DNA of 45,882 nucleotides from Candidatus Binatia bacterium (GCA_035541935.1 DATKMJ010000026.1:1-45882); one strand, 5' to 3'. Shown: positions 21,801 through 30,702, counted from the stretch's first letter. The notes: generated by a model from the sequence alone, not told the origin. Made by a program: numbers and translations.

Positions 21801-21908
21801 GAGCCCGCCTATCAAAAGCCGACGCCCGCCGAGTACGCGACGTTCAAAGAGCTCGACGGCGAGGCGTCGGCCGGCGAAGCGAAACTGAAGGAACTGCTCG
21901 CTCAGTAA
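18807..21908 (+). CDS. Secreted beta-propeller protein with Asp-box (BNR/sortilin-like) repeats
   Basis: A 1033-residue exported protein; residues 1-22 form a signal peptide (MKRLLTALTV...SHA). Asp-box motifs of the S-x-D-x-G-x-T-W type recur along the first 700 residues: STDYGLTW, TTDAGKTW, TTDGGATW, LDGGAHW, SNDAGATW, STDHGQTW, TTDHGAHW, TTDYGAHW. These mark one or two large beta-propellers like those of sortilin/VPS10-type proteins and of xyloglucan-active glycosidases. A different domain follows from about 760, with a beta-rich stretch, a charged helix (KKKHERELTPEQEEN) and a helical C-terminus. No glycosidase catalytic pair can be assigned. Many homologues are annotated glycosyl hydrolase without proof, so I avoid that name. 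Convergent with the phosphoesterase gene, 12 nt apart. Confidence 0.88.
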   Translation: MKRLLTALTVPLFLLIPTASHAAVAQSAAQQLMGKLEWRSIGPYIGGRVVAVAGVPSQRDLFYMGGVQGGVWKSTDYGLTWTNITDGKIPGIADPIGSLAVAPSNPNVIYAGTGEADIRSDFDTGDGLYKTTDAGKTWSYAGLRDTHMIAKLVVDPSNPKILYAASMGHVFKPNAERGIFKTTDGGATWRKVLFVDDKTGGIDLAMDSRDRNVLYASMWQAQRVPWKMTSGGPGSGLYKTLDGGAHWTKISTNPGFATGILGKIGISVAASNPRIVYAIVQARDGGVYRSNDAGATWKRVNGEMKLRQRAFYYMAITVDPTNPEVAYAPQVDAVYKTKDGGKTFTEIDTPHGDNHIIWVNPHDAKLLLEGNDGGATVSVNGGDTWSSEDNQPTGQFYHVATDDQFPFHVFGASQDEGAFEGPSAAIGPGIGPGEWHNVALGESTFVAPEPGSPFVTYGSGYYSSFARFDRITGDLKNVSPYPRYMSGSTPAETKYRFGWTHPIFFSPSDPRELLVASQVVFSSTDHGQTWKVLSPDLTRNDPATEGPTGGPVDLDQTGAETFPDISALAASPLDPDILWAGSADGLVHVTTDHGAHWTLVTPPQLPQWTQISSIEPSHTEKGTAYLTASRFMWDDYHPYVYETTDYGAHWTALTTGLPADQYVFVVRQDPREPRLLFAGTRATVYVSLDGGSLWQPLTRNLPGVQVRDLAIDPREGELAAATHGRAFWIMDDIALLEQLARQPALSVASAQLFAPETAWLSQAYGGANVGIPNFGDNPKYGASVFFNLPPGYNGSTPATLSFLDANGATIRSFTLHLKKKHERELTPEQEENLDSTQANQRELDKITAVSPGTNVFQWNLRYPPGYDVPGFHTVGSDDWPDSVEGPTVVPGNYEVVLRYGATALRAPLSVKLDPRLHPAPGDLAARFELETEIFDSIDRLDRALATALAASPKLPPAQRAQVQSVIASLIQLNIHSSEADLMYPLRVREQLAFLLNSLEPAYQKPTPAEYATFKELDGEASAGEAKLKELLAQ

Positions 21909-21920
21909 CGCCGCGCGGCG

Positions 21921-23309
21921 CTACTCGGTATCGACGGGCTTGTTCGACGGCGGCTCGTGCAGGAAGCGCGAGCGCGAATACTTCGTGCCGAACGGCGTGA
22001 ACGGGCGCGGCTTCTGCGTGAAGTCGAAGGCATCGTCGATGCTCGTCGAACGCTCGTCGCTGTAACCGTCGCGCGTCGCCCCGAGATAGGGTAGATCGAA
22101 GGCCTCTTCGATGAACTTCAGGATGCTGCCGTATTCGTACTGCGTGTGCGAGACGTATCCCGCACCCGACGGGCCCTTGCGCGCGTACGGGGAGATGATC
22201 AAGCAGGGCACGCGGATGCCCAAGCCGCGGTAATCGAGCTGTGGCGGCGGCGCGTTGTCGTACCATCCGCCCCAATCGTCCCAAAGGACGACGATCGCCG
22301 ACGAGTCCCAATACGAGCTCTCGCCAACCGCGTTGACGATCGATGCGACCCACGACGGCCCGGCATCGCTCTTCGAAGCGGGATGATCTGAGTCTTCGAC
22401 GCTCGGCGAGACCCAGCTGACCGAGGCGAGGTTTCCGTCCGAGGGGTCGGTGAGAATCGTCGTCTGGGGAACGATGATGTTTCTGTTCCAGTCCGGACCG
22501 TCGCGCACGTACTTGATCGCTTCGTACGGCTCCCACATTCCCGCGCCGAGAAGCATCGTCGCGTAATACTTCCACGAGACCCCGGCGTTGTCGAGGAGCT
22601 GCGCCATCGTTTTGAACTGATCGAAACACGGGAACGGCCCTTTCCACGCGTGCTCGACTCGATTCGGCGTTAAGATCGAACTGAGCGTGCCCGGCGGGGA
22701 GTCGCAGTCGTCGGGGAAGGCGCTGGGAATATCCACCTCGGCCTTCCTCGGCGTGACGTCGTCGGTGCCGGCGATCAGCGTCAGGTGCGCGGTGAAGCTC
22801 CCGCCGAACTCGGTCGGATACATCGCATCCGCGAGCACGTATTGGTTTGCCATGTCCCAGTACGGCCGTACGAGCGAACGCTTCACGTAGGCGTACGCTA
22901 AGTAGCGGCCTTTCTTGTTCTGCCCGAACTGGTAGAAGCCGTCCATCTTCCCGTTGTCCCAGCCCGTGATCGCAGAATGCCAATCGTGGACGATGTCGGG
23001 CCCATCGAACGTGATCGGCTGCAACGCCACGGTCTTTCCATTCGCCGAGCCTTTCAACGGCGCATTCGCTCCGGGATAGCCGGCGAAGAAGTTTTCGAAG
23101 CTTCGATTCTCTTGAATGACGACGATGACGTGCTTGATGTATTTGTGCACGGGGTTGCCCGCGGCCGCCCTCGCAAGCGGCAAGGCGCCGATGCCGCTTC
23201 CGGGCGCGCCGGCGCCGGCGCTGCAGCCCGCGAGCGCCAGCAAAGCAAGCGCCGTTACGAGCGGCGGCGTGAAGGCCCCGGCAACCGAGCGTCGTACGAG
23301 CGAAACCAT
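21921..23309 (-). CDS. Phosphoesterase-family lipoprotein (phospholipase C / acid phosphatase-like)
   Basis: A 462-residue lipoprotein of the alkaline-phosphatase superfamily, in the group containing bacterial phospholipase C and AcpA. A lipobox LALAGC places the lipidated Cys at residue 29. The family N-terminal motif HVIVVIQENRSFENFF follows at once. Further family blocks are the GGSFTAHL segment with a likely nucleophile and the metal-site region VVLWDDWGGWYDNAPPP near the C-terminal third. Substrate (phospholipid or phosphomonoester) is unknown. The start is uncertain: ATG at 23309 is used here, but ATG 23333 and GTG 23363 are also in frame. The chosen ATG shares the tetramer CATG with the divergent gene's ATG. 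Confidence 0.85.
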   Translation of the reverse strand: MVSLVRRSVAGAFTPPLVTALALLALAGCSAGAGAPGSGIGALPLARAAAGNPVHKYIKHVIVVIQENRSFENFFAGYPGANAPLKGSANGKTVALQPITFDGPDIVHDWHSAITGWDNGKMDGFYQFGQNKKGRYLAYAYVKRSLVRPYWDMANQYVLADAMYPTEFGGSFTAHLTLIAGTDDVTPRKAEVDIPSAFPDDCDSPPGTLSSILTPNRVEHAWKGPFPCFDQFKTMAQLLDNAGVSWKYYATMLLGAGMWEPYEAIKYVRDGPDWNRNIIVPQTTILTDPSDGNLASVSWVSPSVEDSDHPASKSDAGPSWVASIVNAVGESSYWDSSAIVVLWDDWGGWYDNAPPPQLDYRGLGIRVPCLIISPYARKGPSGAGYVSHTQYEYGSILKFIEEAFDLPYLGATRDGYSDERSTSIDDAFDFTQKPRPFTPFGTKYSRSRFLHEPPSNKPVDTE

Positions 23310-23937
23310 GACGGCACGCCTGCATACCTGCATGTTTTTCGTCTTGGCCGCGGCGCTGGTCACCGCCTGCGCGCAGCGCGTCTCGACGCTGCCGGCCGCA
23401 CCGCAAAGCCTCGCCGTCGCAGATCTGCGGCCGCCGAAATGCGACGGTCAGAAAGATACGAAGCAGTACGCGTCGCTGACCGTGACGCTCTCGACGTCGG
23501 GCGGAAAATTCTGCATCCCCGAATACCGCGGCTTCGGCGGTTCGGTCAAATATCCGAGCGCGAACCCGTCGGTGCAGCTCTCGTTGATCAGCAGCACGAA
23601 GAATTACGACGGCATGCCCGAGCTTGGCTCGGGCACCGCGATCTTCTACCTCCAGCTCGCGCTCTCGGGCGGAACGAGCTTCGGCTCGAACGCTCGCGCC
23701 GGCGGCGGACTTACGTCGAAGAAGATCGCTCCGGGCAAAGCGTACACTGCCTACGGCCAAGCCGTCGTCGACGGCTTTAAGGTAAACTTCGGTCCCTGTT
23801 ACTCGACCGCAACGAAGGGCAAGTACGGCGGCGTGCTCGGCGGCATCGGGTCGCTGCTCAAAGATCAGGACGTTCCCGTCGCTGCAACGGGCGTCATCGA
23901 AATCTACGAAGGCCGGCAGACCAGCGAGGAGTGCTAG
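23308..23937 (+). CDS. Hypothetical lipoprotein
   Basis: A 209-residue predicted lipoprotein of unknown function. The N-terminus has a short basic region, a hydrophobic stretch (FFVLAAALVTAC) and a lipobox with Cys at about 21. The mature part is rich in Ser, Gly and Thr and looks beta-stranded; it contains FCIPEYRGFGGSVKYPS and ends with VPVAATGVIEIYEG. No domain is recognised. The start could be ATG 23308 or ATG 23332. Both lie within CATG tetramers that are also start codons for the divergent phosphoesterase. The stop codon overlaps the convergent lhr stop (TAG at 23935-23937 against the minus-strand TAG at 23934-23936). Presence beside a phosphoesterase lipoprotein hints at a shared envelope role but is weak evidence. 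Confidence 0.75.
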   Translation: MTARLHTCMFFVLAAALVTACAQRVSTLPAAPQSLAVADLRPPKCDGQKDTKQYASLTVTLSTSGGKFCIPEYRGFGGSVKYPSANPSVQLSLISSTKNYDGMPELGSGTAIFYLQLALSGGTSFGSNARAGGGLTSKKIAPGKAYTAYGQAVVDGFKVNFGPCYSTATKGKYGGVLGGIGSLLKDQDVPVAATGVIEIYEGRQTSEEC

Positions 23938-26900
23938 GCGACCGCCTCGGGCAAGATGATGCCGGCGAGATTGAGCGGATCGTAAGCGCCGAGCCGCACC
24001 GGCTCGCCTTCCGTTCCGCCGCGCCGCGCCGCGCGCAGCGCGTCGACCGCCTCGGGCAGCGCGAACTGCTCCCCGACGAAGCCCGCGACGAAGCGCCCGC
24101 CGCGAATCTCGCCGCGAGCCTCCATCCGGCGCAGCGCAACGAGCAACTCGCGCCACGGCGGCGCGAGCGCTTCGCGCGCGATAACGTCGCGAAAGACCAC
24201 GCCCCATCGCGCGAGGAGACGCCGCGCGAACGCATCGCGGTCTATGCCCTCGGTCGCGGCTTGCAGTAGCGTCCACCGTCCGCTCGACGAACGAGGTCGC
24301 GCTCGCAGTCCTTTCTCGCCCAGCCGGCGCTTCGCATCGCTGAGGGAGCGGAGCGCGTCGAAGCCGTCGGCCGTCACCAATCCTGCCGCAACGAGCTGCC
24401 AGAGCGCCTCTTCCACTTCGCTGGGCAACCGCTTCGTCGCGCGCACGATCTCCGCGAAGAACGGCGCGTGCAGCGTCGAGATCGTATCGAGCACGTCGCA
24501 CGCGGCGTGCGTTAGCCCGCCGCGATCGCTCTCGCGCATCACGATCAGCTCCTCGGCGTTCGCGCGCAAGAAGAGCGCGATTGGCGCGAGCCGCGTCGGG
24601 CGAACGCGGCCGCGCTCGCCGGGTCCGAGCTCGAGAGCGGGGTGCGGCGTCAAGCGCCCCCACATCACGTCGCCCGCGTAGCAGAGCCGGTCGAGATACT
24701 CGGGGCGATAGCCGGCGACGCGCGCCGGCAGGATTCGCTCTTCCCACGCGAACGCGGGAATCTCGTAACCTTCGAGCTGCCGCACCACTTGCAGCGTGCC
24801 GTCGAGCCCGTGGAGGCGCGAAGCCGGCGCGACGTGCTGCCAGCGCTGCAGGAAGGTAACGTACGCGGCGGCCGGTACCGGTTCGATCTCGCGCCGCAGC
24901 GTTCCGATCGTCAGCCGGTGTATCCGCGCGAGCACGCGCCGATTGCACCATTCCTCGGCGGCGGCGCCGGCGTTGAAGCGTCCGCGCAAGACTTGGCCCT
25001 GCGTCTCGAGGCGCAGCAGCGCCGCCTCGACGCTCGCCGCATCCACGCCAAGCCGCTCCGCGAGCGCCGGAATCGCGAACGGCCCGCTGCATTCCAGCCA
25101 GCCGCGTACGATCTCCGTCACCGCCTCATCGCGATCCGCAGAGGTTCCGTACGCCGCGCGCGCGATCTCCGAGCGTTCCGCACACGTCCACTTCCCTTCC
25201 ACCACGTACGCGCGGCGGTCGGCGACGAGCTCGTCGAACCACGCGCTCCAAGCCGGTACCGGCGGAACGACGACGAGCGAGGTCAGTGCGTCGTGGAGCT
25301 CGTCGGCATCCCGCACGACGGGCCACGACTCGGCTGCGACCTGCTCGATCGCGGATTGGTCGAGAATGCCCGCGCCGTCAACGTCGTCGCGCAGCGAACG
25401 CCGCAGCTGCACGGCGCGCGTCCGGCGTTCCTCGAGGGGCGCGTCGTCGAGAAAAGCGTACGGATTCGCGTTGAGGATCTCGTGGCAGAACGGCGACGGC
25501 TCCGGCGTGTCGATCGCGACCGTGCGGATGCCGCCGTTTTCGACCGCGCGGAGCACGCCGAGCAATCCATCGAGGTCCATCGCCTCGTGCAGACAGTCGC
25601 CGATCGTCTCGCGCACGAGCACGTGATCGGGGATGCGAATCGGACCGGTGAGGTTCTCCGGGCACGCGGCCTGATCGGGGAAGACGGCGGCGAGCAGGTC
25701 GTCGGCCCGCATGCGCAGGAGCTGCGGCGGCGTCTTGCGGCCGTTGCTGAAGCGGAGGATCGCAAGCGCCCTCGCCGCGTTCCAGCGCCAGCGCGCCGCG
25801 AACATCGGGGCGGGCAGCAGCGCCTGCGTCAGCGTCTGTTCGACGCTCGCCGATTTCACGAACTCGAAGACGACCTCGAGCGGAAAGGCGTGCTGATCGC
25901 TGAGCGAGAGCACGAAGCCGTTGTCGGTTGCCGCCGCCTGCAGCTCGAGATTGAACGACCGGCAGAACTTTTTGCGCAGCGCAAGCCCCCACGCGCGGTT
26001 GACGCGCGCGCCGAACGGCGTGTGCAGGATCAACTGCATCCCGCCGCCCTCGTCGAAGAATCGCTCCGCGACGATCGTCCTCTCCGTCGGAACGACGCCG
26101 AGCACCGCCTTGCCGGCGCGCACGTACGCGACCGCCTGCTCGGCGCCCGCGGCATCGAGCGCGCACTCGCGCTGCAGCCACTGGGACGCCGAGGCGTCGT
26201 CGCGCTCGTCAATGGCGGCGCGCACGCCGCAGACCTCGCGCGACAGCTCGATCGTTCGACCTAATCCCTCGCCGTTCCAGAACGGGATCGAGGGCGGCGC
26301 GCCGTGCGCGTCCTCGACGCGGACGACGCCCGCCGAGACGCGTCGCACCTTCCACGAGTTCGTGCCGAGCAGAAAGATGTCGCCCGCCATGCTCTCGATC
26401 GCGAAATCCTCGTCGAGCGTACCGACGATCTGCCCCTCGGGCTCGACGACGACGTTGTAGTTTGCGGTATCGGGGATCGCGCCGCCGCAGGTGATCGCGG
26501 CCAGACGCGCGCCGCGGCGGGCGCGCAGGCGCCCGTTGACGCGATCGTAGTGGAGGAACGTTCCGCTGCGACCGCGCGAGGTCGCGACGCCGTCGGCGAG
26601 CATCGAGAGCACGTCCTCGAAATCGCCCCGCTCGAGGTCGCGATACGAAAAGGTGGAGCGAACCGTCTCGAAGAGGGCGTCGGCCTCCCACTCCCGCTGC
26701 GCGCACGCGGCGACGATCTGCTGTGCCAGAATGTCGAGCGGCGCCCGCGGTATCCGCAGCGCGTCGAGCGCGCCGCCGCGGATCGCGCGAACGAGCGCGG
26801 CGCACTCGAGCAGTTCGTCGCGCGTCGTGACGTAGAGAATCCCTTTCGGCTTCGCGCCGACCCAGTGCCCCGAGCGCCCGATACGTTGCAGCGCGACGGC

Positions 26901-27959
26901 GATCGCGCGAGGCGACCCAAGCTGCACGACGAGATCCACGTGGCCGATGTCTATCCCGAGTTCGAGCGATGCCGTCGCCGCAACGGCGCGCAGCTCGCCG
27001 CTGCGCAGGCGGCGTTCGACGTCGAACCGCGTCTCGCGCGAGAGGCTGCCGTGATGCGGCATTACGAACCCCTCGCCCAGACGTTCGTTGAGCGCGAACG
27101 CTACGCGCTCGCTCATCCGCCGCGTCGCGACGAAGACGAGCGTCGTGCGATGGTTGCGGATCTGCTCGGCGACGCGGTCGTAGATCTCGCTCCACATCTC
27201 GCCGCTCGCGACCGGGCCGAGCTCGTCGGAGGGAACTTCGACCCTAATCTCCATCTCGCGGCGGTGGCCGACGTCAACGATCGTCGCCCGCTCGCTGAGG
27301 AATTCCCCAACCTGCTCGATCGGACGGACCGTTGCCGAGAGGCCGATTCGCTGCGGTTTGCGGCCGCTCTCGCGAACGACGAGGTCGTCGAGCCGCGCGA
27401 GCGTGAGCGCGAGATGCGAGCCGCGCTTATCCCCCGCCATCGCGTGGATCTCGTCCACGACGACGGTCTCGACTGCGGCAAAGAGCGGCTGCGCCCGCTC
27501 CGAGGTCAGCAAGATGTAGAGCGATTCGGGCGTCGTCACCAAGACGTGCGGAGGATAGCGAAGCATCTGTCTGCGCTGCGAGGGCGTCGTGTCGCCGGTA
27601 CGCACCGCCGTGCGGATCGGCGCGAGCCTCTCTCCGCGCGCTTGGGCGAGGGCGACGAGCTGCCCGAGCGGCTTCTCCAAGTTCTCGCGCACGTCGTTGG
27701 TCAGCGCCTTGAGCGGCGAGACGTAGACGACCAGGGTCTGCTCGGGGAGCATTCCCTCCGCGGCGCGCTGCACGAGACCGTCGAGCGCGAGCGTGAAGGC
27801 CGCGAGCGTCTTTCCCGATCCCGTCGGCGCTGAGATCAAGACGTCGTCGCCCGCTCGGATTGCCGGCCAGCCGCGAACCTGCGGTTCGGTCAGCGAGCCG
27901 AAGGCCGCGCCGAACCATTCCCGGACGAGCGGATGGAAATGCTCGAGCATCGCCCTCAT
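23934..27959 (-). CDS. lhr: Lhr-family ATP-dependent helicase
   Basis: Superfamily 2 DNA helicase of the Lhr type, implicated in repair of crosslinks and other damage. The 1341 residues show Walker A APTGSGKT (44-51), DEIH (169-172) and LSATVRPIEQ in the first RecA domain, then ATASLELGIDIG and QRIGRSGH in the second, followed by the winged-helix and beta-bundle that complete the Lhr core (to about 850). A long C-terminal extension of about 450 residues includes YVTFLQRWQHV and further winged-helix-like stretches, as in bacterial long-form Lhr proteins, though E. coli Lhr is longer (1538). Start ATG at 27957-27959 has AGGGTGG upstream; a second ATG follows at 27950. The frame is open far upstream only as a shadow of the divergent S9 peptidase gene. 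Stop overlaps the lipoprotein gene's stop. Confidence 0.93.
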   Translation of the reverse strand: MRAMLEHFHPLVREWFGAAFGSLTEPQVRGWPAIRAGDDVLISAPTGSGKTLAAFTLALDGLVQRAAEGMLPEQTLVVYVSPLKALTNDVRENLEKPLGQLVALAQARGERLAPIRTAVRTGDTTPSQRRQMLRYPPHVLVTTPESLYILLTSERAQPLFAAVETVVVDEIHAMAGDKRGSHLALTLARLDDLVVRESGRKPQRIGLSATVRPIEQVGEFLSERATIVDVGHRREMEIRVEVPSDELGPVASGEMWSEIYDRVAEQIRNHRTTLVFVATRRMSERVAFALNERLGEGFVMPHHGSLSRETRFDVERRLRSGELRAVAATASLELGIDIGHVDLVVQLGSPRAIAVALQRIGRSGHWVGAKPKGILYVTTRDELLECAALVRAIRGGALDALRIPRAPLDILAQQIVAACAQREWEADALFETVRSTFSYRDLERGDFEDVLSMLADGVATSRGRSGTFLHYDRVNGRLRARRGARLAAITCGGAIPDTANYNVVVEPEGQIVGTLDEDFAIESMAGDIFLLGTNSWKVRRVSAGVVRVEDAHGAPPSIPFWNGEGLGRTIELSREVCGVRAAIDERDDASASQWLQRECALDAAGAEQAVAYVRAGKAVLGVVPTERTIVAERFFDEGGGMQLILHTPFGARVNRAWGLALRKKFCRSFNLELQAAATDNGFVLSLSDQHAFPLEVVFEFVKSASVEQTLTQALLPAPMFAARWRWNAARALAILRFSNGRKTPPQLLRMRADDLLAAVFPDQAACPENLTGPIRIPDHVLVRETIGDCLHEAMDLDGLLGVLRAVENGGIRTVAIDTPEPSPFCHEILNANPYAFLDDAPLEERRTRAVQLRRSLRDDVDGAGILDQSAIEQVAAESWPVVRDADELHDALTSLVVVPPVPAWSAWFDELVADRRAYVVEGKWTCAERSEIARAAYGTSADRDEAVTEIVRGWLECSGPFAIPALAERLGVDAASVEAALLRLETQGQVLRGRFNAGAAAEEWCNRRVLARIHRLTIGTLRREIEPVPAAAYVTFLQRWQHVAPASRLHGLDGTLQVVRQLEGYEIPAFAWEERILPARVAGYRPEYLDRLCYAGDVMWGRLTPHPALELGPGERGRVRPTRLAPIALFLRANAEELIVMRESDRGGLTHAACDVLDTISTLHAPFFAEIVRATKRLPSEVEEALWQLVAAGLVTADGFDALRSLSDAKRRLGEKGLRARPRSSSGRWTLLQAATEGIDRDAFARRLLARWGVVFRDVIAREALAPPWRELLVALRRMEARGEIRGGRFVAGFVGEQFALPEAVDALRAARRGGTEGEPVRLGAYDPLNLAGIILPEAVA

Positions 27960-28019
27960 ATTCCACCCTAACCGCAACCCACCCGGGGAGCGTGGCAGCG
28001 CGACCCGAAGCCCGCTCCG

Positions 28020-29993
28020 ATGCAGGGCCTCTTGCTCGCTGCGCTCGTCCTCGCGCCCCTCAGGGTCGAAGATATGGCGCGGATCGTCGACCTCGAGGAG
28101 CCGGCGATCTCTGCCGATGCGACGCGCGTCGCGCTGATCGCGATCGCGCAGGACGCCGCACGCGCCGCCTATGTCAACCGCCTGATCGTCGTCGACGCAA
28201 GGAGCGGACGCAGCCGCATCGTCGTTGACGGCCGGGACGTCGCGGTCCCGCGCTGGTCGCCGCGTGGCGCCGACCTCGCCTACATCGCCCGGCCACCGGG
28301 CGGCGAGGTCGCGCAGCTCTTCGTGCGCTCGGCCGGCGGCCATACCGCGCAGCTCACGCACGCGAGCGGCGACGTGATCGACGCGGTTTGGAGTCCCGAC
28401 GGCCGCGAAATCGCGTACGTCGCCGCGGAGACGGCGCCGGCGTCGACGTTCTTTTACGCCGGCGACAACGACTACACGGCGACCGCGCTGACGCCGCCCG
28501 ATCATCTCTGGGTCGTGCCGGCGACGGGCGGGCGCGCCCGGCGGCTCACGAGCGGCTCGTGGACGATCGCGCCAACCGATCCGGGCGGCATCTTCTCGCC
28601 GCAGATCTCGTGGACGCACGACGGCCGCGCAATCGCGTTCACGCGCGTCGAGAACACCTTCAGCGGCGACGACGAGCGGTCGACGCTCTGGGAGATCGAC
28701 GTCGCGAGCGGGGCGACGCGCAAACTGACGGCTCACCCGGAGTTCGAGCTGACGCCGTCGTTCTCGCCCGACGGGTCGCGCTTGACGTATCAATATCCGC
28801 TCGGCGGCGATTACAACGCCGAGATGACGCTACGCGTCGTGTCCGCCGGCTCAGACCGTGCGTTTGCCCCCGATTTCGATCGCAACGTCGCCGGGACGGT
28901 CTGGTATCCCGACGGACGGCTCTTGGTCTGCGCGAGCGACGAGACGCAGAACGTCGTCTGGACCGCGGACGCCGGCGGCGCGATGACGCGTTTGCCGCTT
29001 GGCGATCTCCACGCCGTCTGCGATCCCTACTCGAGCAGCACGTTCGATTCCGGGATCGCGGCGTCGATCGCGCGCGACGGCGCGATCGCGTTCCTCGCGT
29101 CGAACGCGAGCAGCGGCCGCGAGCTTTACTATCTCGCTCCCGGCGCTGCCGCCCCGCGGCGGCTGACCCATTTCAGCGACTTTCTCTCGCGCGTCGCGCT
29201 CGGCAAGATGGCGCAACTCGACTGGACCGGACCCGACGGCTTCCACGAGGACGGGGTCGTGACGTGGCCGCCCTTCTTCGATGCAAACGGGTCGAAGAAA
29301 TACCCCGTCGTGGTGATGATTCACGGCGGCCCGGGGCTCTCGAGCACGCGTGACTTCGCGTACGAATACTGGCCGCAGGCGCAGATCGTCGCCTCGCACG
29401 GCTACGTCGTGCTGCAGCCAAACTATCGCGGAAGCGACAACCTCGGCAACGCGTACATGACTGCAATCGTCCGCGACACCGTTGCCGGGCCGGCCGCCGA
29501 CATCCTCGCGGGCTTGTCGGCGCTCGAGCGCCTCCCCGGCGTCGACGCGACCCGCGTCGCCGTCGAGGGCTGGTCGTACGGCGGCGAACTGACGTCGTGG
29601 CTGATCGGACACGATCACCGCTGGCGTGCCGCGATATCGGGCGCCGCGGTGAACAGCGAGTTCGAAGAGTACAACCTCTCGACGTCCAACGTGCAGGACC
29701 GGTTCCCGCTCGGAACGTCCCCCTACACCGGCGACGGCTGGCGCGTCTACCAAGAGAACTCGCCGATCACGTACTACGCGCAGATTACGACCCCGACGCT
29801 GATCTGGGGGACGACGGGAGACCCGGTCGTTCCGATCACGCAATCCTACGCGCTCTACCACGCGCTGACCGACAACGGCATCCCGGTGGTCTTCGCCGTT
29901 TTCCCAGCCTCGACGCACGGACCGGCCGACCCGCGGCAGACCGCCGCGCTGACCCGGCTCTGGCTCGACTGGCTCGACCAGCACCTGCGGTAA
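28020..29993 (+). CDS. S9 family serine peptidase (acylaminoacyl/dipeptidyl peptidase type)
   Basis: A 657-residue peptidase. An N-terminal hydrophobic stretch (MQGLLLAALVLAPL) could be a short signal peptide. Residues about 25-380 form a TolB/WD40-like propeller with SADATRVAL, SPRGADLAYI, SPDGREIAYV and SPDGSRLTY repeats. The C-terminal alpha/beta hydrolase has the oxyanion segment VVVMIHGGPG, nucleophile Ser519 in GWSYGG, Asp601 in TGDPVVP and His633 in STHGPADP, a complete triad. Acylaminoacyl-peptidase and DPP IV-like enzymes share this architecture and cannot be separated by eye. The gene diverges from lhr across 60 nt, and msrA follows 41 nt downstream on the same strand. Confidence 0.92.
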   Translation: MQGLLLAALVLAPLRVEDMARIVDLEEPAISADATRVALIAIAQDAARAAYVNRLIVVDARSGRSRIVVDGRDVAVPRWSPRGADLAYIARPPGGEVAQLFVRSAGGHTAQLTHASGDVIDAVWSPDGREIAYVAAETAPASTFFYAGDNDYTATALTPPDHLWVVPATGGRARRLTSGSWTIAPTDPGGIFSPQISWTHDGRAIAFTRVENTFSGDDERSTLWEIDVASGATRKLTAHPEFELTPSFSPDGSRLTYQYPLGGDYNAEMTLRVVSAGSDRAFAPDFDRNVAGTVWYPDGRLLVCASDETQNVVWTADAGGAMTRLPLGDLHAVCDPYSSSTFDSGIAASIARDGAIAFLASNASSGRELYYLAPGAAAPRRLTHFSDFLSRVALGKMAQLDWTGPDGFHEDGVVTWPPFFDANGSKKYPVVVMIHGGPGLSSTRDFAYEYWPQAQIVASHGYVVLQPNYRGSDNLGNAYMTAIVRDTVAGPAADILAGLSALERLPGVDATRVAVEGWSYGGELTSWLIGHDHRWRAAISGAAVNSEFEEYNLSTSNVQDRFPLGTSPYTGDGWRVYQENSPITYYAQITTPTLIWGTTGDPVVPITQSYALYHALTDNGIPVVFAVFPASTHGPADPRQTAALTRLWLDWLDQHLR

Positions 29994-30034
29994 GCAGCCT
30001 CATCCGCCGGCCGCCTTGGAGCGTTATAGGTAAC

Positions 30035-30670
30035 ATGAGACCGACACTCTGCGCCCTGCTCCTGCTCGCCCTCGCCGTCGCGCCCGCAGCCTCGGCACGC
30101 GCCGCCACCCCCGTGACGACCGAGCGAGTCGTGCTTGCAGGCGGCTGCTTCTGGGGAATGCAGCTCGTCTTCGAAAACGTGCGCGGCGTGCAATCCGCGG
30201 TCGCCGGATACGCCGGCGGCAACGCCGGTACCGCGCAGTACGAGACGGTCAGCACCGGTGCGACCGGGCACGCGGAGTCGGTCGAAGTCGTTTACGATCC
30301 CGCGAAGATCTCGTTCAAGCAGCTGCTCGACGTCTATTTCCTCGTCGCGCACGATCCGACCGAACTCAATCGCCAAGGTCCCGATGAGGGAACGCAATAC
30401 CGCTCTGAGATCTTCTACACGACCGCGTCGCAGCGCAGCGAGGCGCTCGGCTACATCGTTAATCTCGATCGCAAGAAGGTCTATCCGTCGAAGGTCGTCA
30501 CGATCGTCGCACCGCTACGCGGATTCTATAAGGCGGAGGCGTACCATCAGGATTACGCGGTGCATAACCCGCAGAGCCCGTACATTGCCGTCAACGATCT
30601 GCCGAAGCTGCAGCGGCTGCGCGAGAAGTATCCGGAGCTAGTCAAACCCAACGCCCCGACGTTTCAGTAG
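30035..30670 (+). CDS. msrA: Peptide-methionine (S)-S-oxide reductase, exported
   Basis: Repairs methionine-S-sulfoxide in proteins. The 211-residue product begins with a signal peptide (about 1-24, with a hydrophobic core ALLLLALAVAPAASA), then the catalytic motif GGCFWG with Cys38. Downstream family blocks are SAVAGYAGG, GHAESVEVVYDP, FFxxHDPT-like LVAHDPTELNRQGPD, GTQYRSEIFY and AEAYHQDY. The signal peptide points to an extracytoplasmic repair enzyme, unlike cytosolic MsrA. No MsrB domain is fused. Start chosen for AGG with 5-nt spacing and because earlier in-frame codons shadow the S9 gene. It could be co-transcribed with the peptidase; no regulatory site is evident. Confidence 0.95.
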   Translation: MRPTLCALLLLALAVAPAASARAATPVTTERVVLAGGCFWGMQLVFENVRGVQSAVAGYAGGNAGTAQYETVSTGATGHAESVEVVYDPAKISFKQLLDVYFLVAHDPTELNRQGPDEGTQYRSEIFYTTASQRSEALGYIVNLDRKKVYPSKVVTIVAPLRGFYKAEAYHQDYAVHNPQSPYIAVNDLPKLQRLREKYPELVKPNAPTFQ

Positions 30671-30685
30671 CGCCCCTCGCCACAC

Positions 30686-30702
30686 GCGCCGCTTCGCGGC
30701 GC
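30686..30702. terminator. Stem-loop between convergent genes
   Basis: GCGCCGC, loop TTC, GCGGCGC: a perfect 7-bp stem between the convergent msrA and hypothetical genes, able to act on both strands. No T-run follows. The flanking text (CTCGCCACACGC before and CTCAGGATGAC after) resembles dispersed intergenic repeats seen in many high-GC genomes, an impression that needs the whole genome to test. Confidence 0.5.

Noticed and set aside
18807-21908. Sialidase or other named glycoside hydrolase
   Set aside because: Asp-boxes alone do not show enzymatic activity, and no catalytic residues could be identified.
27960-28793. In-frame upstream extension of lhr
   Set aside because: It is antisense to the S9 peptidase gene and lacks helicase sequence; the ATG at 27959 has AGGGTGG upstream.
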